This document shows positions 1-10,631 of a DNA stretch of 20,571 nt, piece after piece. Source of the DNA: Chromera velia (Eukaryota; Sar; Chromeraceae). The position numbers and the translations under genes were made by a program. Location of the stretch: assembly GCA_018398765.1 (NCBI GenBank), contig JAHBMJ010005483.1, positions 37,475-58,045 of the forward strand. The letters run 5' to 3'. Under the pieces are notes generated by a model that was not told where the DNA came from, made no database searches, and worked only from the letters and a program-made list of their open reading frames with translations. Every line of letters starts with the position of its first letter. Within the stretch, counting starts at the first letter, position 1.

Positions 1-968
1 CATAATGCTAGTTAAGCTTTGTATTTGTATCCGGTCGTCCGATCGATCGTTGTGTATGTCTACGTACGTATGTCAGATTTTAAGGTTTTTGATTGATCGT
101 CCATGCGCTATTTAACATGCATGCTAATGCATGCATACATGCATAGCCCGGAAAACGAAGCTCTGGAGGGCACTTAAAAACAACTGCACTAGGACTGCGT
201 GACTCACGGTGACTGGCTGGGCATCCATGATTTCCTCGATCGCTTTGATTTGATGAAAAAGTGTATGATCGAGGGTGCAGCTAGGGGCTCGAACCCATGC
301 ACGAGGCATGCATTGCAGCGCGAAAGCTCGCGAAACCCCAAAAATTCGCTTTCCGGGCCATGCATTCGCACGCTTCGCGTGCGTCAGATGCATGCAGTGC
401 ATGGCCCCGGAAAGCCCGTCGCAGCCGCGCGGAAAGCCTCGAGCGATGATTCAAACAACGCGGCCGGCCGCGGCCGGAAAACTGTACGCTCGTCTCGGTG
501 ACAATTAAGGTCATCGTGAAGTTTTCTGACGCGTACATGATCGGATCTCCTGACTCATACGTTCATGTCTTCGCACACTGTCTGTGTATGAGCCAAATCG
601 ACAGGTCCATTGGGCGGTCCGTCAGCCTTGCAGGAGAAAAGTGGGCAGCTGCACCTCTCTTCCTCTGACCGTCTACGTATCCGTTTGTTCAATCTGTCTC
701 CTTACCTACACAGCTGGCTGTCTCTTTCGATCCGGCACCCAGCTGGAAACCGTCGGTCAGTTTTTTTTTTCTTCGCTCTCGGTACTTTGCATATCTTACA
801 GGCGATATCCAGTCTCGTACCAGTGTGCTAACCGTGCTGTTTCATTTCCATTTTTTTCAAGCCGTCTATTGCCAATTCCAAACAACGACTGACCTTCGTC
901 CCGTGTCTCCTTTCCCTTGGTTCTCAGATATACACCGGACAAGCACAAGAACCTGGCAGACTTCAACA
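1..968. other. Upstream flank of the six-exon gene, no gene seen
   Basis: No open frame here looks like a real gene. The left third is full of GCATGC-type words, including TGCATGCA at 128-135 and 389-396, and holds a hairpin-forming inverted repeat described separately. From about 640 to 968 the + strand becomes pyrimidine-rich with a T run near 761-770, as expected of a promoter-proximal or 5' UTR stretch. A possible 5' UTR acceptor (TTCTCAG ending at 927) lies 41 nt before the predicted start codon, so a leader intron is possible. No clear TATA box was found. Confidence 0.5.
348..415. repeat. Inverted repeat with nested perfect hairpin
   Basis: The left arm (348-365) and right arm (397-415) are reverse complements over about 18 bp, apart from one unpaired base in the GGGCC/GGCCCC core and a change at the inner edge. 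Between them, 367-373 and 377-383 form a perfect 7-bp stem (CGCACGC / GCGTGCG) with a 3-nt TTC loop. The arm core, GCTTTCCGGG(G)CC, is the same word found in repeats at 14640-14681, 16705-16746 and in each copy of the tandem array at 16749-17200. This suggests a dispersed, possibly MITE-like, repeat family. No target-site duplication was identified. Confidence 0.6.
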
Positions 969-3269
969 ATGGACCAATCAGCATTCTCACAGCTGCGTGG
1001 CTTTGAAGGTGATGATGCAAGGCGAGAAGCCGTCCGCGCTTTTGGCACAAAGTTACTAACAGCCAACGTCAGTCAGCAGGGATGCATACACATACATACA
1101 TACATACATATTAATACATACATACATACATACATACATAGATGCATATACGTATCTAGACACAGAATACAGAGAGGGAGCTCGGCGGTAATCAAAGGAT
1201 CTATTTGCGTCGACCACTTGACTTCCTCTAATTCGTTGCACTGGTTTCTCTGATTCGTCTGCCTCTCCTAAAAAGGAAGGACGCACGTACATGACCTTTC
1301 CTCCGAGCTTCTGTCTGCATGTCTCTGAGTCAAAGGGTCCTCGATCTCGATTGACTCCGGGAGGCCTCACTGTTTGGCAGTGGCTGCGTATCTCTCTTTT
1401 GCTATCTGCTGCCTGTCTCGCTACCAGTTTCGTTCTTTTCCCTTTTGTTGGTCTGATCGCCAGTCGTCACTTGGCCCTCCTACCTGATCGACGAGTCTTA
1501 GAATCAGGCAGCCTTTTTTTTGGCGTGAGCATTGCACCCCTCTGGGTGGCATTTCTTTCCTTCCGTCAAGAGAATTAATGTGATTTATATCTTGCTCGCA
1601 ATGCATCTGACAGAGATAGCATATGCAAGTGGAAAGACGTACATTGAGGCCGGATCGACAGGAACGAAATGTGGGAGAATTAACCTGAGACAGAAAAAAT
1701 GCAAATGCGCCAATGAACGCTTGCATGCAGGTCTGCTCTACTGTGAAGGCCAGTGAGGTTGCAGAATGCCTCGAGAGCCTGCCTTTCTCTGCACGCACAG
1801 AATTCACCATGAACGTGATTGCGAAGAGCCCTGCGAGAGACGCGATCGTGGCCTCTCTTTTTGACTTCTGTTTTGAAGCAGCGACCGAGGGAGAGGGAGA
1901 AGAGGGAGGGGATGGGGAAGCAGAGGCAGAATTCATCGTGATCGCAGGGGGAGGAACGGATGGGTCGGGGAGGAAGAATTTGAACCCTTCGAAGTTTGCA
2001 GTGATGAAACAAGTCGTTCTTCTTGCTCCTTTGTGCGGAGAGAAGGGGGTGGAGCTTTTCCGTCGGTATCTCTCCAGTCCTAGCAGTCGTTACCTGTGTG
2101 CATTTGCCCAGGGAATGGTGAAGAGTCCTTCGCTGTCCGACGAGGAGTTGTTGTCTCTGTTCGTCAATTCAGTCGAGTCGGTAAGGGATGTAATCGTGAA
2201 GGAGAGCAGGAAGGAAAAACACAGAGGAAAATTCCTCGACGCCCTTTTGAAGAAGGGTCTTGTGCCGACAGGAAATGTATTTTTCATCCCACCCACATCA
2301 ATTCTTGCACGGCTGCAAGGGAAAGAAACAAACCCAGACAAGGCCGCAGTGCTGGGAGAGGGGCTCCAAAATTGGCAGGTGAACGGAGAAGCCTACATTG
2401 AGTACCTCGAAGGAGTCCTCAAACCACTTGCCAAAGATCCCCTTGCTGCGGGAAAGGCCCTGAGAGAGTTTGAGAAGAAAGTTTGGGCAGAGGTTGGAAG
2501 CGTGAATGCGTCCAAGTTGTTCGCCATTTACGAAAACAGTCACGCTCGTGAGATTGAAACTCAAGCAAAATCGATTTCCACCCCCATGACCAACTGGCTG
2601 ACGTCAGCCTCAAAGAGGGGTGACATGACCGACCCCTCTATCGAATTCCCCAAAGTTTCCTTCGTCCTGCCGCCCTCCGGTATCCGGAATCAAATGCGCC
2701 CAGAAGAGAAGCTGAAAGTGGTCAAGTACGTCTTCGACCAGACTCCTCATGGTTTCTGTGTGAAGAGACAGAAGAAAAATCACCTCCCCCTGGTGAAGGA
2801 GTTTTTCCTTCGTCGGAAAAAAATTCCTGGCCAGACTGCAAAGGAATTTCAGGGCCTCATCTTTGATGCCTTCAAGAGTGTCAGTCCTGAGATATTCTGG
2901 GCGGCACTCGGAGAAATGCCAAAAGACCTCGACTTGACAGAAAAGCAGTCGGAGTCTCTCGAGGCCTTTCTGCTCTTCAAGAAGAGAGCAGAGGAAACCT
3001 TCTCGAGTGGGCTGAAGAGACTCAAAGAAAGCCTGCCGCTCGTTGTGGCCTGGCTGGAGATGCACGAACGGATGGGTGCGGGTCTGAAGGTCTGCAGAGA
3101 GCTAGGAAGCCATGAGTGCATGAGAATCTATTCCTCTCGTAGTCTCACTTCGAACACTTGAAAGACCCTTTCCTTCTTTTTCGTTTCCTTTCCTCTGGGC
3201 TCTTGACCGTCAGTGTCCTTTGGTTCATGTGGACGGAGTGACGCCTTGCTTAGCCATGTTACTGACAAG

Positions 3270-3320
<51 letters not shown>

Positions 3321-3362
3321 TATGTTTGTGTGTGTGTGTGTGTGTATGTTTGTGTGTGTGTA

Positions 3363-3399
<37 letters not shown>

Positions 3400-6300
3400 C
3401 ACTTAGAAAGTTGTGCGTGAGCAAATACAGATGCCCAAAGGGAAATTCTGCGGGGGAGAACCGACAGTCATCAGAATCGTTCATTTCACGATCGAGAGGA
3501 TGAATTTCAAATTCATATTCAGCAAACATTCGATCGATCGTTGTTCTCCCTCCTCGGTGGATGCAGCTGCCTGAAGGGGCCCCTGGTGAGAGCGCCGCGC
3601 AGGAGAAGGCGAAGGAAGAATTGCGAAGACGATTCAAACTCTGGTTGGCCAGCAGTTTTCAGGCACTGGTTCCCCTGGTTCAGGGAATTGCGAATAAGGC
3701 CGAGAGGGCTGCGGTCGAGTGCAACTCTCGGGCGGTGCAGACCCCTCTCACGTCCTATGCAGGGGCATTGGAGCTGGTCCTGGAGGACGTGGGCGGGTTC
3801 CTTTTGAAGGCATTCGAGAAGGCGATGTCGACTTCCGAACCTTTTCTCCCTCTGACTGAGCTCTGTGAAAACGCTCTGCTGCTCGCCTCCTGCTGCAGCC
3901 CTAGTTTGCTCGAGTCAGGTGGGGAGTGTGCGACTGTGAAGCGAGTGAGTGCACTCTGCGAGGGACTGAGACTGAAAGCCATCGGGGCTCTGGACACCGT
4001 TTTGGTTTTCGATCCTTCGAAGGGAAACGGTGAACTGTACGTGACCGAGCGCATCATGAGGGCGGCATCTTCGATGATGCCAAAACTGTTCGGGGAAGGG
4101 CAGGTGCTCAGCAGGTCAGCTTGGCATGCACGTTGATGCATTTGGTTTGTCTTTCTTTTCTGAGGCAGAAACAGGTTACATTCATTGCATGAATTATCGC
4201 TATTCTCTCAGCTGTTGTGCTTTCCTTGAAAATATCCATTGACATCATATGAAGGGATTCGTTTTCGTGGCGCCCTCTGTTCAGTTGCGCTGTGTGCGGT
4301 TTCCAACACTGTACATACGTCAATGATGTGCATGTCGCTCTCTCCACATGTACACTGCCACCCACCTACCTTTCTTCCTGTTTCTCTTCCTCTCCCTGTA
4401 TTTCTATCCGTGCTTCTATTCTTCCCCTGCAGGCCTGCGACTCTGCAAGACCGTCTTCTCTCCTTCGCTTCCGACCTGATAGTGAGGTCAGACCTCTCCC
4501 TCGAGCAGAAGAGACAAGGTTTCGAGGCGGTCAAGCAGAAGGACGGACAGCGTGTTGTCTTCAAGACCTACGATCTCAATAGACACCAGGAAGCACGCAC
4601 ACTCTCCACAACTCTTCTGCGTCAGCTCCTCTCAGAGTTAGCCAGAGCAGCAGACGAAGAGGAGGAGAATCGCAGGAAGGGAAAGCAAATGCATGTGAAG
4701 GCATCAGACCCACCTGTGCTTGCAAGACGTGAGAAGGCGTGGGGCCTGTACCGAAAATGGAAGTACGAAAAAACCCATGAGGAGGCAAGCCGCAGCCCCC
4801 CTTGGGTCCCATCGGACCCCGGCGAGCTCGGGCCCTACCTCTCCGAGATCCCCCTGCTGCCGGGGCCGGTGGCAGCTCGTGAGATTCCCACAATCCAGGC
4901 AGCCGCACGTGCCCGTATTCGAAAAGCGAAGCAGAAGGGATCCTCGATATCCCTCTCGGATTTCTTCGAACCCCTCCGTCGCAACGACATGCTCAAGGGG
5001 CTCCTTGATGCCCTCACACCCTCGGAACTCTCACAAAAGACCCGCCTGTCCCAGTTGGCTGCCGCCGGGTGTGTGGGAGATCCAGAGGTGCGAGAGGAAA
5101 TGAATGCCGCATGTCAGGGGAGAGACCCGGAAGCCAGGATGGCCAATCTCTGCGTTCTCCTCACCAAGAGCACATCGACCACTGCACTTGCCGACCCTTT
5201 GAATGAATATGCCGTCTCCCTTTCCTATGTAGCCAAGAGAATCCGAAACGAAGCCGGACTCTACCGTCCCACCGTGTATGCCTGCATTCGATCTCAGATC
5301 TCTCTCAGTGTCGGTCTGTCCTTGTCAGCTGAGGGCAACGCAGAAGTTCCCAAGCATGTGCAGACAGTCACACAGGCTCTTGAGAAGATGTTGAGCGACG
5401 ATGTTTCCAAGCGGGATTCTGTTGCGAAGAAAACCTTCCAGCAGATTGCAGAAGACATGATCCGGGTTGCTCTGCAGACCAAAACACGAGCCGACCTTCT
5501 GCCCGTGAGGCGACTGTGGGTCGAGAGTGCCGTCCGACTCGAGCACACAGTCCTTCGAACCATCGGAGGGTCTGCAGGGATTGAGGCCTACGTGTGGCCT
5601 ATCAACGGATTAGTCCTTCCCTCAAACCCCCTGATTTCCGAACAGACTCTCTCGGCCCCCCTAAGGAATTTTCTCTTCGAGGAAGTCCGAAACGGAACAA
5701 ATATCTGGAGGGAGCTGCGAAAGCAGGCCTTTAGATCGGGCACAGTCGTTGCTGAGGCGGGCGCGGAAAAGAAGAGTGAGACCGCGTTGACCCCCGAGGA
5801 GGCAGTCGAGATCCTCCTTTCGGCCGTTGTCCACTCTCTAGAGACTCCTGACGAACTGCAGCTAGAACCGACAACGGCAAGTGCCCTACAGCAGGGGGGG
5901 ACCAGGGCCCCGGCATGGCCCGATGTGGACCCCAAAGGGCTCCTGGATGTGCTAGCAGAGGGTGACCTCTTCCCTACCGCCCCCTCCAAAAGTTCATCCG
6001 AGGAGAGCCTTCCCCTTCGCCGTCTCCTCGCCTTAGTCCGACTCCTCGGGCCCCTGTGGACCCGCAAAAAATCAAACCCGGTGGGACTTTTGGTGGACCG
6101 CGTAACGGTTTCACTCGAACGAGAGACCGCTGTCATCCGAGAGAAAAAGGAAAGTCAAATCACCCCCCCTCCTTCCTTCTTGAATCATTTGAAACAGGTT
6201 CGCATTTTGTTCGATGCTCTGATCAAAGCCTCAGGATCCATTGACTGGTTCCTGATTCCCCGTCTGGGCCGACTTATCGAGGCACTCATTGAGGCGTCTC

Positions 6301-8959
6301 TGTGCGTGAAGGACGTGAAGACTCTCAACAGCCTTCTTCCTCAGTGGACGCAAAAGAGACTCAGAGAGAGGGAGTGGAAGAACTGTCAGCTGTCTTCCTC
6401 TACCCCTGAGGGGGTGACAGAGAGCGATTGTCTCTTCCTCCTCTCCAAGGCTTCAGGATCCCTCAGAGCCTCTCTGCTCAGTCGTCGCACCGCCGCAGAG
6501 GCAGAGGGAACCGAGGGAATCGTCGGAGATCTCCTTAAGAAAACACCCAGCGCCATTCATTACGCCGAAGTGCAGGTCGGTCGCTTGGTTCAATGAGCTC
6601 CCAGACAAATGCAGTCAGTATCTTTCTGGGTGAACTCTGTGTCTGTCGGGTTTGACTCTCGATCGACATACGCAACAGCTTGCTTGTTCATTTCCGTCTC
6701 ACACCTGCACGAATTGGTTTTCTTCGATTTTCTGCCTCGTTGATGCATTCTATGTGTTGCTGTTTGTTCCCTCTATGAACATCGATAGAAAGACGCAGAG
6801 GTGTTTTGGATGTTCTTTTGGCAGACGTCCACATCGCACGTCTCTGATTGCGTGCAGAAATTTCTCCTGTCGCGCCGCGATGAGCTTCTCACACGCTATC
6901 TCGGTCAGAAGAAGGCGGCATTCTGGGGGGTCTTCGACCCTGCATTCGATGCTGCAGACCCCTCAGCACCCCCTCCAGGGGACCACCAAAAGGAGTCCTT
7001 CCTCCTCGCCCTCTCCTCCGCACAGATGAGCAACCTGACCAGCAAGTGCGCCACTGTACTGAGCAGATGCGTACTTGCCAACGCCATGAATCCTTCCTTG
7101 AGCGTCACGATGCGAACAGCAAAGCTGACTCAGTTCCTCGAGTCGCCCTCTGTCGGGGCAGGGGAGGTGATTTCACTGTTGAGGGAACTGATCCGACAGG
7201 ACCAACAGGCGGAGGGACAGGACAGCTCTGTGCACGCACTGATGGAGAGTGTGGTGCTCTCAGTGTTCCGAACCGACGCGTCGTGGCAGGTGCGTCCGTC
7301 CGTCAGTGCGCCTCTTCCTTTCCTTTCCTTTCCTTTCCTTTTCGAAAACTGAATCAACACTTCATCTGCCGACCCGACATTGCGTTGCTCGTTGGTTGTG
7401 TTGCAAATTTTGCAGTTTATTTTGGACAGACTTTATCTGAATAGGTTTTCGTCGTTTCTGTATCAGGCTGAATTTGCATGTACTCCCGTTCTTTGCTTTT
7501 CTTGTTTTACTTCTTTAATGTCTCTCCGATGCACTACTTCGATCGATCGATGCAGGTTCTGGCGTTCTTGTTCAGCCCCGAGGTGATCCCTGTGATCCCC
7601 CAGAGAACCACGGGGGCTCTGCTGACGAATCTCTCAGTGTACATCCCTGTAGAGAAGGCCGTGAAGGTCCTCGAGGTCCTCCTGCAGCCTCCAAGAAGAG
7701 CGCGTCTCTCCCTTGTGCTGCAGAAACAAATCATGCGAATGCTCTTCGAAGCAGCACCTGAGAGTGAGAGTGCGATGAGTCTGTTTGAGAAGGAGTGGAG
7801 GGCTCGAAAGACTCTCAAAACTTCCCCCGATGTCGTCCATGATATGCTCACTCTCTCTGCACGTGGGGTGGGCAAAATGGCCGCGTCAACGGAGGAAGAG
7901 ATCAGAGGGTACGAAAAATTCAGAGCGTCCAGACTGAAAGCTCAGTACGAAAAGACATGGGCGATAGTCAACGAGGCCGCATCTGACGGGTCCCTCCCTG
8001 TTGACAGCGCCGCCCTCCTGTTTGGACCCTCCTGGATTCCCCCCATGAAGCCGCCCTTCCCAGAGGGGGCGGGGGGGTCTTGTGACGCCGTTTTCCGGCA
8101 GTGCGTGTCCGCACATGCGTCGGCCGGGGCGGGGGCGGGGGCGGAGCTCGACGAGGAGTTGCGGGGGTTCAGAGACTTGTGCAGCAAAACGCAGGCAGAA
8201 ACGCCAGTGAACTTCAGTCCAAAGACATCCTGCCCCCCTTTCCGTAAAATGCTCGCGTTGTTGAGGGGAGCGCGAAAGGAAGAGGAACCCTTGAGACTCC
8301 TCGCGTGGTGCAAAGAGCTCCTTTTTTCGCCCGCTGTAGCAGGAGAGGAGGACGGAGAGTGTGTGCGGGTGTTGAAGGAGGAAGTCAAAAAACAAACCGA
8401 AAAGGAGACCCCCCTGAAAGCAGCCGACGCTTTTGCTCTTCAGTTCTCTGCCACCCTCCTGGGTGAAATTACCTACACAGCCGTTGCCGCACGAGTGGCC
8501 ACAGGAAAAGTCACCCAGGCAGACGACCTGCAGAAAGCAGCAGAGGAATTCGAGGCCTGCAGAGCATTCAAAACTCTGTTCAAAGAAGTGGCTATGAAGT
8601 TTGCAACCACCCCTCCCGTCCAAGTGAACGTTCGCAAACGTCTGGCAGGTGGGTTGCGCCACCTCCAGCAGGGAGTCTGTGGTGCTCAGGGAGTGGGGGC
8701 GAAGGCTTCCTGGCGGGCCCGTCTATTCGAAGCCCTGGCCACCAAGCCTTGCAAAGAGCTGATCGAGCTCTTGCAGGAAGATGCGGAGTTGATGGGGGCA
8801 ACTGGTCTCTGCTCAGGTAGCAGCAGCTCGAGAAGGGGCTCTAGCCAATCGAAAAAAGGGGGGGTAGACTCTGACTGGAGTCTGACTGTGGAGGTCTACC
8901 AAAGAGTGGGGGTGCACACGATTCAGTCCCTGCAGGATCTGATCGACCTCCTCGACTGA
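969..8959 (+). CDS. Large uncharacterised helix-rich protein, six exons, 2013 residues
   Basis: I do not recognise this protein and give no function. Predicted exons are 969-1067, 1731-3089, 3567-4114, 4433-6575, 6801-7289 and 7556-8959. The junctions are phase 0, 0, 2, 0 and 0 and all agree across each intron, yielding one uninterrupted frame of 2013 codons plus TGA. The start at 969 has A at -3 and G at +4, a strong eukaryotic context. The frame stays open upstream to about 825, so a longer N-terminus from an upstream exon cannot be excluded. The protein is rich in Leu, Lys, Arg and Glu in short amphipathic stretches, which suggests a largely alpha-helical, perhaps solenoid-like fold; that is inference. 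No signal peptide or membrane segment is visible. There is an acidic Gly/Glu stretch at residues 84-100, an Ala-Gly run near 1734-1741 encoded by GGGGCG repeats, and a Ser-rich basic segment near 1967-1985. The weakest junctions are the donor at 3090 (GTCTGC) and the acceptor at 6800 (CAGAG). It converges on the kinase gene downstream. Confidence 0.72.
1068..1730 (+). other. Intron 1 of the large gene
   Basis: This is a 663-nt predicted intron with donor AAC|GTCAGT and acceptor TTGCATGCAG, phase 0. It contains a (CATA)n microsatellite at about 1086-1140. The acceptor overlaps a TGCATGCA word at 1722-1729. An in-frame ATG at 1713, inside the intron, would mislead single-exon gene callers. Confidence 0.65.
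3090..3566 (+). other. Intron 2 of the large gene, with TC/TG microsatellite
   Basis: This is a 477-nt predicted intron, phase 0, with donor AAG|GTCTGC and acceptor GGATGCAG. It holds a (TC)n tract at about 3273-3302 followed directly by a (TG)n tract to about 3398 that is interrupted by TATGTT. The long simple-sequence open frames here on either strand are artefacts of the microsatellite. Confidence 0.65.
4115..4432 (+). other. Intron 3 of the large gene
   Basis: This is a 318-nt predicted intron, phase 2, with donor CAG|GTCAGC and a textbook acceptor (long pyrimidine tract, then CCCCTGCAG). Only the second of two nearby GT donors (4104 and 4115) gives phase agreement with exon 4. Introns 4 (6576-6800, 225 nt) and 5 (7290-7555, 266 nt) of the same gene are shorter and are also phase 0. 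Confidence 0.7.
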
Positions 8960-10631
8960 TTCATGCAGAGAGTCGACCTGACTGACTGAACCATGGACTG
9001 ACTGAGTGAATGAATGAATCAATGACATACTGACTGACTGACTGGCCGGCTCTCACTCTGAATGAATGAATGAACGAACGAACGAATGATTAAATGAATG
9101 AACGAATCAATGAATCAATCAATTGGTCAGGGAAAATGCGCTTGTGGGGGAGATTGTCTAGCCGGGAAACACAAAACAAATGGATTGATGGCTCTGTGCA
9201 TGTGCCACGGACGCCAATGCCCCTAGCATTCATGGCCACACGGATCGAATGGATGCACTGATTGATTGAATGTGGGACTGCGTCCCCACCCTGCATGCAT
9301 GTGCTTTCAAAGACAAGAGGAAATTCGAGGGTAAAAGCGGTTTCTGGAAAGTCGATGCTGTGACGAATGACGGCGCTGCCGGCCTATCTTCAGGTCTGTT
9401 CGGACACGTTTTCACGCATCAGTGCGCCTGGCCCTCTTGAAAAGAAAAGAGGTGCAGCGGAATCTTTCAATCGGCAACTTGGAATTTTCTCAACCCCCCG
9501 GCGACTGCCATCTTTCTCGTTCTCTCTCTCTTTCTCTCTTTGACTTTTGTATATGGGCGTCAGATAAAGTGGCTGCAAGCGCTGCATGGCACAATGTGTG
9601 ATGCTAGGCACCTGGCGAGTTTACTTGAGGGAATAAGCTAGCAATTAAAAGTAACGTGAAACAAAACATCGCAGGCTGCAACTGTAGATCAAAGCTCACT
9701 GGCAGGCTTGATGTAAGTTTTTGATTAATTCTAGTACTAGTTCTAGTAGAGCGTATGCGAGTGATTGTATAGTTGATGATGAGTATGATTATTGACCACT
9801 ATGACTCAGCTGTAGCCATCATCTAGGCTATCATTAACTATAAGGCATCATCGATCGTTATTGGACGGTTATTCACATCCCAAGATAGCCTAGAAGATAG
9901 CTAGATACCTTTACTGTTAGGCACAAATGATTAGAAAGATTACTATGATCACTATGAGTAGTTAAAGGGCATGAATAATTATTGATTCTAAATCTTTAGT
10001 ATCGATCAGTGTTGATGTCAATCAGTGTGAATGTTTTTTTATAGCACAAGTGATTCGGGCCACTGCAACTCCGCGCCCTAGTTCATAAATAGGTTTGTAT
10101 ATTTTAAATTCTAGCACGCTTTGCACGTAGAAATTAAGAAGAGGTCCCGTCACAACTCCTGTGGGACTCTCCCTATACCTAGCCCTATGCATGTATCCGT
10201 GAGGCACATAATTCTCATGATTCTAAGATGAATGCATCTGTGGCCCAGCAGCATCATGCAAACAAATCTAGAAACAAATTGCAAAATAAATTATGTCTCG
10301 TCCTAAATTATGAACTAAAATTTTATATAGAAAAAATATAATCAAACATTTGATTTTTTCCCCCAGTGGCGAGTGCTAGCGCGCTTGACTATATGTTTTG
10401 TACTAGGTTTTATATTTTAATGACTATCAAATCTTAAGCACTGGCATTTTGTTTGCCCCCATCATGGTACTATATACACTGCATGCATCTAGGCATGCAT
10501 AGACCTAAGCATGAGTCTACGGCAAGCTTTTTTCTTCCATATTACTAGACTGACATCATACACCATCACCATCGGCTCCGTGTACGTCATACCTAATTTT
10601 GTGTCACATCGCAAATGGTCACTCTGCATAT
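8960..10631. other. Intergenic gap between convergent genes
   Basis: No supported gene. The first part (8974-9127) is a degenerate 4-bp-periodic repeat. The segment 9300-9600 is mixed sequence with a short CT-rich patch near 9515-9541. From about 9610 to 10520 it is AT-rich, with scattered CTAG and GCATGC words. This is where both convergent genes must end their transcripts, but I could not assign a polyadenylation signal with confidence. Confidence 0.6.
8974..9127. repeat. Degenerate tetranucleotide repeat (GACT / GAAT / GAAC)
   Basis: Starting 15 nt after the TGA stop of the large gene, the + strand runs through GACT, GAAT, GAAC and CAAT units with a 4-bp beat, interrupted near 9040-9060 by GC-rich sequence. 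Because the period is 4 and most units hold TGA across the junction, stop codons appear in all three forward frames. Confidence 0.7.

Noticed and set aside
275-305. tRNA T-arm-like sequence on the - strand (GGGTTCGAGCCCC followed by a GCTGCACC end)
   Set aside because: The T-stem has a mismatch, and no matching 5' acceptor strand, D-arm or anticodon arm is found at the right distance.
3128-3637. 169-residue - strand frame across intron 2
   Set aside because: Its core is the TG/TC microsatellite (His-Thr and Arg-Glu repeats), and the + strand intron model explains the region.
7886-8662. 258-residue - strand frame opposite exon 6
   Set aside because: It is the shadow of the + strand exon, which has coherent phase and a proper stop at 8957-8959.
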